In this document: positions 8,324-17,428 of the stretch, piece by piece | Numbering within the stretch: the stretch's first letter is position 1 | How the letters are laid out: every line of letters begins with the position of its first letter | DNA from: Maribacter sp. MJ134 | Lineage (GTDB): Bacteria; Bacteroidota; Bacteroidia; Flavobacteriales; Flavobacteriaceae | Assembly: GCF_003970695.1 (NCBI RefSeq) | Contig: NZ_CP034570.1 | Location: forward strand, 434,001 to 498,000 | Length of the DNA: 64,000 nucleotides | Direction: 5' to 3' | Notes under the pieces: generated by a model | What the model was told of the DNA's origin: nothing | Database searches by the model: none | Seen by the model: only the letters and a program-made list of their open reading frames with translations | Position numbers and translations under genes: made by a program

Positions 8324-8480
8324 CCTTAAAATTGAAATTCTACACTTAAAAACCAACCAATCTAAGCTTAGAGAATACCAATCTTATTTAAATAGACTCT
8401 TATTTTGCTTAAATGTTACGTTACAGTTTGGCTTTAACGCAAACTTAACTGAAACGTCCAGAATTTATACTGCTTTAAAA
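8324..8480 (-). ncRNA. Possible minus-strand small transcript (relative of the small-RNA family)
   Basis: On the minus strand this gap contains TTAGATTGGTTGGTTTTTAA (complement of 8345-8364), close to the TTAGGTTGGTTTTTGATTTT stretch of copy 2. It is followed, as there, by a ~25-base A/T spacer and then a strong terminator (8323-8301) with a T-run. The ATTGCTATGAAAAA core is not found, so this is at best a diverged relative. No protein-coding frame is convincing. Confidence 0.25.
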
Positions 8481-8484
8481 AACG

Positions 8485-8508
8485 AAACCCGAGCATCCGC
8501 TCGGGTTT
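8485..8508 (-). terminator. Strong hairpin, T-run on the minus strand
   Basis: A perfect 10-bp stem AAACCCGAGC / GCTCGGGTTT with an ATCC loop. On the minus strand it is followed by CGTTTTTT, so it terminates a leftward transcript that would begin in 8510-8680. No gene for it is seen, and the TGTTAAACTT motif at 8673-8664 could drive such a transcript. Confidence 0.6.
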
Positions 8509-8685
8509 CTGCGCTGATAGGCTATACTAAACACTAACCATTAACTATAAATATATAGCGTTATCAACATCTTTAAATTATTTACTATTTAGACTTTACT
8601 TTTCCTTACTTTTAATAGTCTACTAAGAGACGAAATTTTTTGTAAATAGTTACAAATTACACAAAGTTTAACACGCTGATAACAT
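8509..8685. other. Intergenic region, no gene seen
   Basis: AT-rich spacer before the CoA-binding gene. On the minus strand it contains TGTTAAACTT (8673-8664), the small stem CTATATATTTATAG, and the lead-in to the hairpin at 8485-8508. A short minus-strand RNA is possible. No ORF is supported. Confidence 0.4.
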
Positions 8686-9045
8686 ATGAAACAAACACTC
8701 GTTTTCGGAGCTTCTTTAAAATCAGAGCGTTACAGCAATATTGCTGTAAAAAGATTGGTAAATAAAGGAATCCAAACCGAAGCTTTTGGTTTAAGAAGTG
8801 GTAATATCGGGGGAGTTCAAGTTAATACCAATTTAGATAAATTCCAAGATATTCATACAATAACGTTGTATTTGAATCCACAGCGACAAAAGCAATATTA
8901 TAAGGACATTCTGGCATTGCATCCCAAGCGCGTAATTTTTAATCCTGGAACGGAGAACCCTGAATTTTATAAACTATTGAAAGAAAGTAACATAGAGGTA
9001 GAAGTGGCCTGTACATTAGTTTTGCTGGCCACCGGTCAATACTAA
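8686..9045 (+). CDS. CoA-binding domain protein (YccU/CoA_binding_2-like)
   Basis: A 119-residue Rossmann-fold protein of the CoA_binding_2 family. It shows [20 protein letters not shown] (nucleotide-binding start), [27 protein letters not shown] and the end motif [15 protein letters not shown], followed by a conserved Cys ([10 protein letters not shown]). Members bind CoA, and the biological role of these stand-alone domains is not settled. The last four bases overlap the convergent symporter gene. Confidence 0.85.
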   Translation: MKQTLVFGASLKSERYSNIAVKRLVNKGIQTEAFGLRSGNIGGVQVNTNLDKFQDIHTITLYLNPQRQKQYYKDILALHPKRVIFNPGTENPEFYKLLKESNIEVEVACTLVLLATGQY

Positions 9046-10526
9046 GAATTAGTCAAAGCTGTTCCAGCTGTTTTTTTCCGAATGAACCATAGGCCAATAA
9101 ATGTAAGCAAACCGTTAATGGGCAAAAGTTCGTATCCAAAGACATAACCGCCCAAATTCTCTGCCGGAATTTTTCCAAGAATAACTATAACAACGACCGA
9201 TAATAAGGCCACCAACCAGACGTAGTTATCCTTAACCTGGTAATTCGTAAAAATGCCAAAGGAAAAAAGTCCCAATAAGGGCCCGTAAGTGTAAGAAGCC
9301 ACTGTAAGCAGACCATCTATTACGTTTCGGTCCAATATATATTTGAAGGAAACGACGACCAAAATGAGCAGTATGCTCATTCCAACATGAGTTTTTCTCC
9401 TCGTGGCCTTAGCCTCCTTTTCAGATTTCTTTTCAGTGCCTAAGAAATCTACGCAGAAAGAAGTGGTCAGTGAAGTTAGGGCACTATCGGCGCTGCTATA
9501 TGCCGCTGCAATTAAACCCAACATAAATGTTATGGCTACGGTTATTCCTAGTCCACTGTTCAAGGCAATTTCCGGAAAGAGTAAGTCGGACTTTGGGGCT
9601 CCGTCCATTAAAGGAATTGCTATCTGAAATTTTTCGGCGTAAATGAACAATAGGGCACCTAACAACATAAAAACAAAGGTTACCAAAACGAGTACTACAC
9701 TAAAAGAAACCATATTTTTCTGTGCATCCTTTAGGTTTTTACACGTAAGGTTCTTTTGCATCATATCTTGGTCTAATCCTGTCATACAAATGGTGACGAA
9801 CATTCCTCCCAAAAATGATTTTATCAAATGGTTTTTAGCAAAGAAATTATCCGTAAAAATGGTTTTACTATAGGCAGATAACTCTTGAGACATCAGAAAA
9901 TCTGAAAAACTCCATTCTAATTTGTTCAAGATAAAATAGATAGATAACCCTACCGAGACAAGCATGAACAAGGTCTGCAACGTATCGGTCCATACTATAG
10001 TTTTTATACCACCCTTAAAAGTGTATATCCAAATTAAAAGAATGGAAAGTGTTACGGTAATTTCAAACGGAACGTTCCACGAATCGAATACGAACTGCTG
10101 TAAAACGATTGCTACTAGGAATAGTCTAAATGCGGCTCCCAAAACTCTGGAGATAAAGAATGAAATGGCACCTACTTTATAACTCACAAAACCGAATCTG
10201 TTGTCCAAGTATTCGTAAATGGAGGTAACGTTCTGTCGGTAATATATGGGTAATAGCACGTATGCGGTAATAAGGTAGCCCAAGAAATATCCGAAGACCA
10301 CCTGCATGTAGCTAAATTGTGAAGCATCTACCCAACCAGGAACCGAGATAAAGGTAACACCGGATAGGGAGGCACCTACCATTCCAAATGCGACTAGATA
10401 CCAAGGTGATTGTTTTCCCGCTTTAAAAAAATCTTCGTTGGAATCATTTTTTCCCGTAAAATATGATATCAGAAGTAATAGAATAAAATAACCACCGATT
10501 AAAAGCAATATATGGGAAGCGTTCAT
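9042..10526 (-). CDS. Sodium:solute symporter (SSS family)
   Basis: A 494-residue inner-membrane transporter with about 13 transmembrane helices and SSS-family features: [16 protein letters not shown] near the N-terminus, [20 protein letters not shown], the [15 protein letters not shown] sodium-site region (~165-180) and [18 protein letters not shown] (~360), which carries the conserved Na2-site serines. The ATG at 10526 is chosen because upstream sequence in the same frame overlaps recR and lacks hydrophobic or conserved character. Substrate cannot be told from sequence. It diverges from recR, the start codons being 69 bases apart. Confidence 0.9.
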   Translation of the reverse strand: MNASHILLLIGGYFILLLLISYFTGKNDSNEDFFKAGKQSPWYLVAFGMVGASLSGVTFISVPGWVDASQFSYMQVVFGYFLGYLITAYVLLPIYYRQNVTSIYEYLDNRFGFVSYKVGAISFFISRVLGAAFRLFLVAIVLQQFVFDSWNVPFEITVTLSILLIWIYTFKGGIKTIVWTDTLQTLFMLVSVGLSIYFILNKLEWSFSDFLMSQELSAYSKTIFTDNFFAKNHLIKSFLGGMFVTICMTGLDQDMMQKNLTCKNLKDAQKNMVSFSVVLVLVTFVFMLLGALLFIYAEKFQIAIPLMDGAPKSDLLFPEIALNSGLGITVAITFMLGLIAAAYSSADSALTSLTTSFCVDFLGTEKKSEKEAKATRRKTHVGMSILLILVVVSFKYILDRNVIDGLLTVASYTYGPLLGLFSFGIFTNYQVKDNYVWLVALLSVVVIVILGKIPAENLGGYVFGYELLPINGLLTFIGLWFIRKKTAGTALTNS

Positions 10527-10594
10527 TGGAAATAATTTACGGGCAAAGTACAAAAAGTAAAAATAGTGCGTAATTTTACGAGAAAATTCAGTGA

Positions 10595-11215
10595 ATGGAA
10601 TTTTCTTCAAAATTATTGGAAAATGCCGTATACGAAATGTCGCAACTACCAGGTATCGGTAAGCGAACGGCACTTCGTTTGGTCCTCCATTTATTAAAAC
10701 AATCCGAGCAGCGAACGGAACAATTGTCCAGTGCATTGGTTCAATTACGAAGCACGGTAAGATTCTGTAAAAACTGTCATAATATTTCGGACACCGAACA
10801 CTGTGAAATTTGCGCCAACCCTAAACGGGATGCTTCTTTGGTCTGTGTTGTTGAGGATATAAGAGACGTAATGGCCATAGAAAATACAGGGCAATATCGT
10901 GGAATGTATCACGTACTCGGTGGAAAAATTTCCCCTATGGAAGGAATAGGTCCTCAAGATCTGACCATCGCTTCCCTTGTTTCTAAAGTACGAAAAGGTG
11001 AAATAAATGAATTGATATTTGCGTTAAGTTCTACTATGGAAGGGGACACCACCAATTTCTATATTTTTAGACAAATAGAGGAATTCAAGATAAGGACGTC
11101 AACTATTGCAAGAGGAATAGCGGTGGGAGACGAATTGGAATATGCAGATGAGGTCACCTTAGGAAGAAGTATTCTCAACAGGGTGCCTTTCGAAGGTTCC
11201 TTCAATAACAATTAA
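10595..11215 (+). CDS. recR: Recombination mediator RecR
   Basis: A 206-residue protein that with RecO (and RecF) loads RecA on gapped DNA. All domains are present: helix-hairpin-helix [14 protein letters not shown] (residues 17-30), a four-cysteine zinc finger (Cys58, 61, 70, 73), the Toprim domain with [12 protein letters not shown] and [15 protein letters not shown], and the C-terminal [21 protein letters not shown]. Length matches the family. Its upstream region is shared with the divergent symporter gene. Confidence 0.97.
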   Translation: MEFSSKLLENAVYEMSQLPGIGKRTALRLVLHLLKQSEQRTEQLSSALVQLRSTVRFCKNCHNISDTEHCEICANPKRDASLVCVVEDIRDVMAIENTGQYRGMYHVLGGKISPMEGIGPQDLTIASLVSKVRKGEINELIFALSSTMEGDTTNFYIFRQIEEFKIRTSTIARGIAVGDELEYADEVTLGRSILNRVPFEGSFNNN

Positions 11216-11261
11216 TAAATATTATAATGCCGTAACAGTAATAAAAGGCTATATTTTTTAT

Positions 11262-11269
11262 TATTTTTG
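11262..11269 (+). promoter_or_regulatory. -7 box TATTTTTG of the E2 gene
   Basis: Perfect TAnnTTTG element, 37 bases before the ATG at 11307. Confidence 0.65.
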
Positions 11270-11306
11270 CAAAAAAAGTACTTCAAAGCAGCAGTAAATT
11301 ATTGAT

Positions 11307-12671
11307 ATGTCAAAATTTGAATTAAAACTACCACGGATGGGAGAAAGTGTTGCGGAAGCGACATTAACATCTTGGTTGAAGGAAGTTGGGGATACCATTG
11401 AAATGGATGAGGCAATTTTTGAGATTGCTACGGATAAGGTAGATAGTGAAGTCCCTAGTGAAGTAGACGGAGTTTTGGTAGAAAAGCGGTTTCAAGTTGA
11501 TGATGTTATTAAGGTGGGTGATACTGTTGCTGTAATAGAATTAAACGATGGTGCAGAGGCTCCACAGGCTCCAGAAGCAGAAAAAGAGGAAGAGGAAGAG
11601 GCCTTGGAGGAAGAAATGGTCGCCGCGGCTGAGCAAGCTTTGTCCACGGCCAAGGACACGGTTGGTAATCCCACGCCAGATTACGCTAGTTCCGAGCGAT
11701 TTTATTCGCCTTTAGTAAAGAATATTGCGAAGGAAGAAGGGGTATCTTTTTCGGAATTAGAGTCTATATCCGGTACCGGTAAGGACGGTAGGGTTACCAA
11801 GAACGATATTCTAGCCTACGTGCAGCAGAAAGGAAAACCGGAAGTAACCACCAGTGGGCCGGTACCGGCAGATACACCTCCTGTTCAACAAGAAGTACGG
11901 ACGGTTGCCATGGATACACCCAAAGAAACGGCACAGAAAGTGACTCCTGTCAAAGTTTCAGGCGGGGACGAGGTTATAGCCATGTCCAGAATGGGTAAAC
12001 TCATCGCTAAACATATGGTAGATAGTGTTTCTACTTCTGCCCATGTGCAAAGTTTTATAGAAGTAGATGTCACCAATATTGTCAACTGGAGAAACAAGAT
12101 GAAAGTTTCGTTTGAGAAGCAAGAGGGTGAGAAACTGACCTTCACACCTATCTTCATGGAAGCTATCGCCAAAGCGTTAAAAAAATACCCCATGATGAAC
12201 ATCTCGGTGGACGGGGATAGTGTTATCAAAAAGAAAAATATAAACATAGGAATGGCCGCGGCGCTTCCGGACGGCAACCTCATCGTACCAGTGATTAAGA
12301 ACGCAGACCAGTTAAATTTGGTGGGTATGGCAAAAGTGGTCAATGATTTGGCTAATCGTTCTAGAAATAATGAGCTTAAGCCAGACGAAGTTCAAGACGG
12401 TACCTACACCGTTACCAACGTAGGTACCTTTGGCAGTGTATTCGGCACTCCCATCATAAATCAGCCTCAGGTAGGAATCATGGCCTTAGGGGCCATTCGT
12501 AAGATTCCGGCTGTCATTGAGACCAGTGAAGGCGATTTTATTGGTATTCGAAGTAAAATGTACCTTTCCCATAGTTATGACCACAGAGTGGTAAATGGTG
12601 CTTTGGGCAGTATGTTCGCAAAGGCGGTTGCGGATTACCTGGAAGCCTGGGACATCAACCGGGAAATATAA
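11307..12671 (+). CDS. 2-oxo acid dehydrogenase E2 (dihydrolipoamide acyltransferase)
   Basis: A 454-residue core of a 2-oxo acid dehydrogenase complex. In order: a lipoyl domain with the modified Lys44 in EIATDKVDSEVPSE, an acidic Ala/Pro/Glu linker (~80-115), an E3/E1-binding domain (~130-168), a second linker rich in Pro/Thr/Val, and the trimeric acyltransferase domain (~210-454). The active-site segment reads SHSYDHRVVNGALGS with His426. The usual HRxxDG aspartate is Asn here. The lipoyl and catalytic sequences fit the branched-chain type, but pyruvate or 2-oxoglutarate specificity cannot be excluded. No E1/E3 genes are adjacent. Confidence 0.9.
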   Translation: MSKFELKLPRMGESVAEATLTSWLKEVGDTIEMDEAIFEIATDKVDSEVPSEVDGVLVEKRFQVDDVIKVGDTVAVIELNDGAEAPQAPEAEKEEEEEALEEEMVAAAEQALSTAKDTVGNPTPDYASSERFYSPLVKNIAKEEGVSFSELESISGTGKDGRVTKNDILAYVQQKGKPEVTTSGPVPADTPPVQQEVRTVAMDTPKETAQKVTPVKVSGGDEVIAMSRMGKLIAKHMVDSVSTSAHVQSFIEVDVTNIVNWRNKMKVSFEKQEGEKLTFTPIFMEAIAKALKKYPMMNISVDGDSVIKKKNINIGMAAALPDGNLIVPVIKNADQLNLVGMAKVVNDLANRSRNNELKPDEVQDGTYTVTNVGTFGSVFGTPIINQPQVGIMALGAIRKIPAVIETSEGDFIGIRSKMYLSHSYDHRVVNGALGSMFAKAVADYLEAWDINREI

Positions 12672-12724
12672 GAATAGTCCTAGTTTCATCATTTAAGGGT
12701 AACACGGTTCACTAAGTTTCTTCC

Positions 12725-12732
12725 TATCTTTG
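12725..12732 (+). promoter_or_regulatory. -7 box TATCTTTG of the exonuclease-to-cinA operon
   Basis: Perfect TAnnTTTG element, 16 bases before the ATG at 12748. Confidence 0.75.
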
Positions 12733-12747
12733 TAAAAAGTCCCGAAA

Positions 12748-13524
12748 ATGGAGTTGAAACTCACAAGACCTATTTGTTTTTTTGATTTAGAGACCACAGG
12801 AGTAAACGTTGCAAAGGACCGCATCGTTGAGATTTCCATACTTAAGGTTTTTCCTAACGGAAATAAAGAAAGTAAGACTTGGTTGGTTAACCCTGAAATG
12901 CACATTCCCGAGGAGGTCGTTGCAGTACATGGTATTTCTAATGAGAAGGTAGCTAATGAACCTACTTTTAAAGAACTATCCAAAGATATTTACGCCATGG
13001 TAAAGGATTGCGATTTGGGTGGGTTTAACTCGGACCGTTTTGATATTCCCTTGTTGGCAGAGGAAATGCTCCGAGCCGATATCGATTTTGATATGAAAAA
13101 TACCGTTTCGGTAGATGTGCAGACAATCTTTCACAAGATGGAAAAGCGAACCTTGGAAGCGGCATACAAATTCTACTGCGATAAGGACCTAACGGATGCG
13201 CATAGCGCTGAAGCGGATACCAAAGCTACCTATGAAGTGCTTCTTTCCCAATTGGATAGGTATCCTGAATTGGAAAACAACATCAAAAAACTCTCGGAGT
13301 TCTCAAGAAGAAAACAGTCCGTAGATTTTGCGGGTTTTATTGCCTTGGATAAGGATGGAGAAGAGATTTTCTCGTTCGGTAAACATAAAGGCAAAAAAGT
13401 ACATGATGTCCTGGAAAAGGAACCTGGTTATTTTGGTTGGATTCTTAATGCTGATTTTCCGCTTTACACCAAAAAAATTCTTACCCAAATCAAATTAAGT
13501 AAATTCAATAATAAACTGGGCTAG
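12748..13524 (+). CDS. 3'-5' exonuclease (DnaQ-like, DEDDh) with C-terminal DUF3820-type segment
   Basis: A 258-residue protein. The first ~175 residues form an RNase-T/DnaQ exonuclease: Asp13/Glu15 in FFDLETTG, GFNSDRFDIPLL, and the HSAEADTKATYEV block with the catalytic His and Asp. The last ~60 residues carry FSFGKHKGKKVHDVL and PGYFGWILNADFP, the same type of segment seen in the stand-alone DUF3820 gene at 44916. It likely trims 3' ends in DNA repair or replication. Without a polymerase domain it may be a DNA polymerase III epsilon-like subunit or a separate nuclease. It is first in an operon of tightly packed genes. Confidence 0.88.
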   Translation: MELKLTRPICFFDLETTGVNVAKDRIVEISILKVFPNGNKESKTWLVNPEMHIPEEVVAVHGISNEKVANEPTFKELSKDIYAMVKDCDLGGFNSDRFDIPLLAEEMLRADIDFDMKNTVSVDVQTIFHKMEKRTLEAAYKFYCDKDLTDAHSAEADTKATYEVLLSQLDRYPELENNIKKLSEFSRRKQSVDFAGFIALDKDGEEIFSFGKHKGKKVHDVLEKEPGYFGWILNADFPLYTKKILTQIKLSKFNNKLG

Positions 13525-14436
13525 ATGAGAGTGCTCTTGCTGTTATTATTATGTTTTAATATTGGTTTTGCTCAAGATGTGCTGTTAGAGGGCCATATTT
13601 TAGATGGAAAGAATAATAACCCAATTCCGTACGCCAATCTTAGTTTTCTAAATACACTGAAAGGAACATCTAGCAATGAAAAAGGTCATTTTTACATTGA
13701 CGTCCCCGAATCCTATGTAGAGAAAAAAGTACATATATCTTCTTTGGGATATAAGGATACTATTCTTCCTGCAAAAATTATTTTGGACAATAAAAAAATA
13801 CTCCTGCAAGAAGATACTTATGAACTGGACGAGGTAGTTGTTTCTAAGAGTCTTGGAGACGTTATCATCCTGAACCCTGTTAGTTCTTATGATATCAAAA
13901 GCGGCTTTTCCTCTTCAGCTACACCTTGGGTCTTGGCTACCTATTTCCCGAATATTGGAGCTGCCAAGAAGTACATAGATAAGATTACCATACACGTGCA
14001 AAATGAAACGAGGTTTAAAAGAACCTCTTCAAAATTTAGGCTACGTATCTATGACGTAGATGAAGTGACTAAGAAGCCTAATAGGGATTTGGTGCTTAAA
14101 AGTATTATTCTGGAATCAACGGAATCTGAAGATTTCGTGTCAATAGATTTATCCAGTATCGGCATTAAAGTTCCTCAGGATGGCATTTACATAGGGCTAG
14201 AGTGGCTTTTTTTACCTTTTAATTGGTATGCCAATACTTTTGAACATCCCATATCAAAAAAGAAAATCACAGAAGACCGTTTTGCACCGACCTTTGCTGC
14301 GGTATATCAAAAAAACCAGAACTATAGAACTATGGTGTACGGGTTGGGAGAATGGTCGGACTTTAGTATTAAAGCTCCTGGCAATAACCAAAATCTAATA
14401 CCTGCGATAACCCTTAAACTTTCAAAAGAAAAATAA
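13525..14436 (+). CDS. Exported protein with carboxypeptidase-like regulatory domain
   Basis: A 303-residue protein with a signal peptide (cleavage after about residue 16, ...GFAQ). A CarboxypepD_reg-like beta domain occupies ~20-95 (LEGHILDGKNNNPIPYANL, SSLGYKDT), as found at the N-termini of TonB-dependent receptors. The remaining ~200 residues form a beta-rich domain of unknown type with no TonB-receptor barrel. It starts one base after the exonuclease stop. Function unknown, probably periplasmic or surface. Confidence 0.75.
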   Translation: MRVLLLLLLCFNIGFAQDVLLEGHILDGKNNNPIPYANLSFLNTLKGTSSNEKGHFYIDVPESYVEKKVHISSLGYKDTILPAKIILDNKKILLQEDTYELDEVVVSKSLGDVIILNPVSSYDIKSGFSSSATPWVLATYFPNIGAAKKYIDKITIHVQNETRFKRTSSKFRLRIYDVDEVTKKPNRDLVLKSIILESTESEDFVSIDLSSIGIKVPQDGIYIGLEWLFLPFNWYANTFEHPISKKKITEDRFAPTFAAVYQKNQNYRTMVYGLGEWSDFSIKAPGNNQNLIPAITLKLSKEK

Positions 14437-14445
14437 TCGTCCGTT

Positions 14446-15057
14446 ATGAAGATAATATGTATTGGCCGTAATTACACTGATCATATAGAGGAGTTAAAGA
14501 ATGAACGACCATCGGAACCAGTGGTCTTTATAAAGCCAGATTCTGCAGTTTTGCCCAAAGAGCAGGATTTTTATATCCCGGAATTCTCGAACGATGTGCA
14601 TTACGAGGTCGAGGTTTTGGTGAAGATTAAAAAAGTAGGAAAGCATATCGACGAGAAATTTGCGAATACCTACTATGATGAGATAGGTCTGGGAATAGAT
14701 TTTACGGCGCGCGATTTACAGTCAAAATTAAAGGAGAAGGGACTGCCATGGGAAAAGGCCAAAGGGTTCGATGGGGCTGCCGTAATAGGGAATTGGGTTC
14801 CGAAAACCAAATTCAAAGACCTTAACGAGCTCAATTTTAAACTTTTAAAGAATGGGGAGGTAGTGCAGTCCGGAAATACCAATTTAATGCTTTGGAAGAT
14901 TGATGAAATAATAGCCTATGTTTCTACGTTCTTTATGCTCAAAAAGGGAGATGTTATCTTCACTGGTACACCCGCCGGTGTTGGCAAAGTAAACGCAAAT
15001 GATTACCTTACGGGTAGTTTGGAAAACGAGGAACTCTTCACAGTAAAAATAAAATAA
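14446..15057 (+). CDS. Fumarylacetoacetate hydrolase (FAH) family protein
   Basis: A 203-residue single-domain FAH-fold protein. Metal-ligand segments are visible: HYEVEVLVKI (acidic ligands, ~52-61), GIDFTARDLQ (~83-92) and KGFDGAAVIGNWV. TGTPAGVGKV appears near the C-terminus. Small members act as acylpyruvate hydrolases or oxaloacetate decarboxylases or tautomerases. Substrate is not assignable here. Its stop overlaps the start of the Hpt gene by one base (TAATG). Confidence 0.85.
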   Translation: MKIICIGRNYTDHIEELKNERPSEPVVFIKPDSAVLPKEQDFYIPEFSNDVHYEVEVLVKIKKVGKHIDEKFANTYYDEIGLGIDFTARDLQSKLKEKGLPWEKAKGFDGAAVIGNWVPKTKFKDLNELNFKLLKNGEVVQSGNTNLMLWKIDEIIAYVSTFFMLKKGDVIFTGTPAGVGKVNANDYLTGSLENEELFTVKIK

Positions 15058-15395
15058 TGATTTATAATTTAGATAAGCTTAATGAAATGGCGGATGGTGA
15101 CCAGGACTTCATTAATTCGGTCATTTCGGTATTTCTTGAAGAGGTTCCTGTAGATTTGGAAGCTTTGGAAATAGCGTTGAAAGAACGAAATCATGAAAGC
15201 GTTTATCAACTGGCACATAAGATAAAGCCAAATGTAGACTTACTGGGTATGGAGCAGACCCGAGCTGCTGCATTGGAGATGGAGACCTTGGGGAAACAAG
15301 CAGCAAATATGGAGGATATTGAAAAGCTGTTACCTTCGCTCAAAGCAGATATTCATCAAGTTATCGGTGAGCTTAAAACCGATTTTAACTTGTAA
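15057..15395 (+). CDS. Histidine phosphotransfer (Hpt) domain protein
   Basis: A 112-residue, all-helical stand-alone Hpt domain. The phosphorylatable His54 lies in [16 protein letters not shown], the family signature, here with P-N-V rather than the common S-S-x after the lysine. It would shuttle phosphate between a hybrid sensor kinase and a response regulator, neither encoded nearby. Both ends overlap neighbours by one base (TAATG), so it is translationally coupled to the FAH gene and cinA. Confidence 0.85.
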   Translation: MIYNLDKLNEMADGDQDFINSVISVFLEEVPVDLEALEIALKERNHESVYQLAHKIKPNVDLLGMEQTRAAALEMETLGKQAANMEDIEKLLPSLKADIHQVIGELKTDFNL

Positions 15396-16642
15396 TGCTT
15401 GCAGAAATTATCACCATTGGGGATGAGATTCTCATTGGTCAAATCGTAGATACCAATTCAGCGTTCATAGCTAAGGAGCTAAACAAAATAGGAATATCCG
15501 TATATCAGATTACCTCTGTGCAAGATGATAGGGAGCATATCCTGCAATCACTATCAGATGCCCGTTCCCACGCTGATATCGTTATAGTCACTGGTGGTCT
15601 AGGACCCACTAAGGACGATATTACCAAACATACCTTTTGTGAATTTTTTGATGATACCTTGGTAGAAAACGCTGAGGTATTGGCCCATGTAGAAGAACTT
15701 TTTGCAAAACACATCAGCACTCCTATTTCAGATTTGAACAGGAAACAAGCCTTAGTCCCCAGCAAGTCGGAAGTGCTTAAAAACAGCTATGGTACAGCAC
15801 CCGGAATGTGGTTTTATGAAGAAAACACCGCATTTATTTCTATGCCGGGCGTACCTTTTGAGATGAAGAATATCATGAAGGACGCTGTTATCCCTAAATT
15901 GGTAAGCTTTTATGAAAGACCTCATATTATTCATAAGACGATAATTACCTATGGCTTGGGAGAAAGTGCCATAGCCCAAAGGATAGAGGAATGGGAAGAG
16001 GCATTGCCTAATTTCGTAAAACTAGCGTATTTGCCCAATCTCGGTAAAGTGCGCCTCAGGTTAACGGCAAAAGGAAAAGTCCGTAAAGAATTGCAGGATG
16101 CCATAGACGCAGCCTCAAATACATTGTACCCGTTAATTGACGATATTCTTTACGGTACCGAAGATGAGGAAAGTATAGAAGCCTTCGTTGCCAAATTACT
16201 AACGTCAAAGAATTTTACACTCGCTACGGCAGAAAGTTTTACAGGAGGTAAAATTGCCGAACATATTACGGCAATCCCCGGTGCGTCAGCCTATTTTAAA
16301 GGGAGTATAGTTAGTTATGCCACAGAAGCGAAAATTAATGTGCTCGGGGTATCAAAAGAGGATGTTGCCGCATACTCCGTGGTAAGTGACCAGGTTGCTA
16401 AAGCTATGGCCATTGGAGTTAAGGATTTGTTGAAAACAGATTTTGCCATTGCCACAACAGGCAACGCCGGACCCACCAAGGGAGACTCGTCCGCAGCTAT
16501 AGGTACGGTCTTCATTGCCATCGCATCCCCGAACGGTGTTTTTGCAACGCAGTTCAACATGGGAAACCATAGAGAGCGTATCGTGCAAAAGTCTGTAAAT
16601 AAGGCCTTTGAGTTGCTTCAAAAAGAAATTTTAAAAATGTGA
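15395..16642 (+). CDS. cinA: CinA family nicotinamide-nucleotide amidohydrolase
   Basis: A 415-residue two-domain CinA. The N-terminal molybdopterin-binding-like domain (COG1058, ~1-170) has [18 protein letters not shown] and [13 protein letters not shown]. The C-terminal PncC-type amidase domain (~255-410) has [26 protein letters not shown] and [20 protein letters not shown]. It recycles NMN to NaMN in the pyridine-nucleotide cycle, and the N-terminal part may act as an ADP-ribose pyrophosphatase. It is the last gene of the 12748-16642 operon. Confidence 0.95.
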   Translation: MLAEIITIGDEILIGQIVDTNSAFIAKELNKIGISVYQITSVQDDREHILQSLSDARSHADIVIVTGGLGPTKDDITKHTFCEFFDDTLVENAEVLAHVEELFAKHISTPISDLNRKQALVPSKSEVLKNSYGTAPGMWFYEENTAFISMPGVPFEMKNIMKDAVIPKLVSFYERPHIIHKTIITYGLGESAIAQRIEEWEEALPNFVKLAYLPNLGKVRLRLTAKGKVRKELQDAIDAASNTLYPLIDDILYGTEDEESIEAFVAKLLTSKNFTLATAESFTGGKIAEHITAIPGASAYFKGSIVSYATEAKINVLGVSKEDVAAYSVVSDQVAKAMAIGVKDLLKTDFAIATTGNAGPTKGDSSAAIGTVFIAIASPNGVFATQFNMGNHRERIVQKSVNKAFELLQKEILKM

Positions 16643-16674
16643 AGGAGAATGTTGGCTGTGAGATAAAAATGATA

Positions 16675-16682
16675 TAAATTTG
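16675..16682 (+). promoter_or_regulatory. -7 box TAAATTTG of rpmB
   Basis: Perfect TAnnTTTG element, 30 bases before the rpmB ATG. Confidence 0.7.
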
Positions 16683-16711
16683 CACCCTGTTTAAAAGAAA
16701 AATTCGACACG

Positions 16712-16948
16712 ATGTCAAAAGTTTGTGAAATTACGGGAAAAAGAGCGATGTTCGGTAACAACGTATCCTTCTCTATCAATAAGACAAGAAGAAGATTTGA
16801 CGTAAATCTTTCTAAAAAGAGATTTTACATTCCAGAGGAAGACCGTTGGATAACTTTAAAAGTCTCTGCAAGAGCTTTAAAAAGTATCAACAAGAAAGGA
16901 ATCTCTGCTGTGTTGAAAGAAGCAAAAGCTAAAGGGTTAGTAAAGTAA
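16712..16948 (+). CDS. rpmB: 50S ribosomal protein L28
   Basis: A 78-residue L28: MSKVCEITGKRAMFGNNVSFS, RRRFDVNLSKKRFYIPEEDRW, and the C-terminal SARALKSINKKGI. Only one cysteine is present, so this is the zinc-free form. It heads the rpmB-rpmG-DUF4295 cluster. Confidence 0.98.
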   Translation: MSKVCEITGKRAMFGNNVSFSINKTRRRFDVNLSKKRFYIPEEDRWITLKVSARALKSINKKGISAVLKEAKAKGLVK

Positions 16949-16968
16949 CCTTTAAATTATAGATTACA

Positions 16969-17151
16969 ATGGCAAAGAAAGGCAACAGAATTCAAGTAAT
17001 TTTAGAATGTACCGAGCATAAAGAGTCGGGACAACCTGGAACTTCCAGATATATTACTACGAAGAATAAGAAGAATACTCCAGAAAGGATGGAAATTAAA
17101 AAATTCAATCCTATCTTGAAGCGAATGACAGTTCATAAAGAAATTAAATAA
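16969..17151 (+). CDS. rpmG: 50S ribosomal protein L33
   Basis: A 60-residue L33 with [29 protein letters not shown] and [16 protein letters not shown]. It lacks the two CxxC pairs of the zinc-binding form. It lies 20 bases after rpmB. Confidence 0.98.
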   Translation: MAKKGNRIQVILECTEHKESGQPGTSRYITTKNKKNTPERMEIKKFNPILKRMTVHKEIK

Positions 17152-17190
17152 GAATTCCACTCGGTGGATTTGATATAAATACATTTAGCC

Positions 17191-17343
17191 ATGGCAAAGA
17201 AGACGGTAGCAAGTTTACAGACCAGCTCAAAAAGACTAACAAAAGCAATCAAAATGGTAAAGTCACCAAAAACTGGTGCTTACGTTTTTGTAGAATCGGT
17301 CATGCCTCCAGAAATGGTAAATGAGTGGATTGCTAAAAAATAA
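17191..17343 (+). CDS. DUF4295 small basic protein
   Basis: A 50-residue protein beginning MAKKTVASLQTSSKRLTKAI and ending PPEMVNEWIAKK. It is a short basic protein found in Bacteroidetes immediately after rpmB and rpmG, as here, and is often suspected to be a ribosome-associated protein (inference from context). A terminator follows 24 bases later. Confidence 0.9.
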   Translation: MAKKTVASLQTSSKRLTKAIKMVKSPKTGAYVFVESVMPPEMVNEWIAKK

Positions 17344-17367
17344 GAAACTTTCTTTTATAAGTTATTG

Positions 17368-17400
17368 AGCCCCTTTCTGATGAAAGGGGCTTTTTAATTT
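17368..17400 (+). terminator. Terminator of the rpmB-rpmG-DUF4295 operon
   Basis: A perfect 10-bp stem AGCCCCTTTC / GAAAGGGGCT, loop TGAT, followed by TTTTAATTTTT. Confidence 0.9.
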
Positions 17401-17401
17401 T

Positions 17402-17409
17402 TATATTTG
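17402..17409 (+). promoter_or_regulatory. -7 box TATATTTG of ftsY
   Basis: Perfect TAnnTTTG element, directly after the preceding terminator and 20 bases before the ftsY ATG. Confidence 0.7.
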
Positions 17410-17428
17410 ACCAACTATTGCTGATACG

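Noticed and set aside
9042-10736. Longer symporter reading frame starting at 10736
   Set aside because: The extra 70 residues overlap recR on the other strand and have no conserved or membrane character; ATG 10526 starts the first helix.
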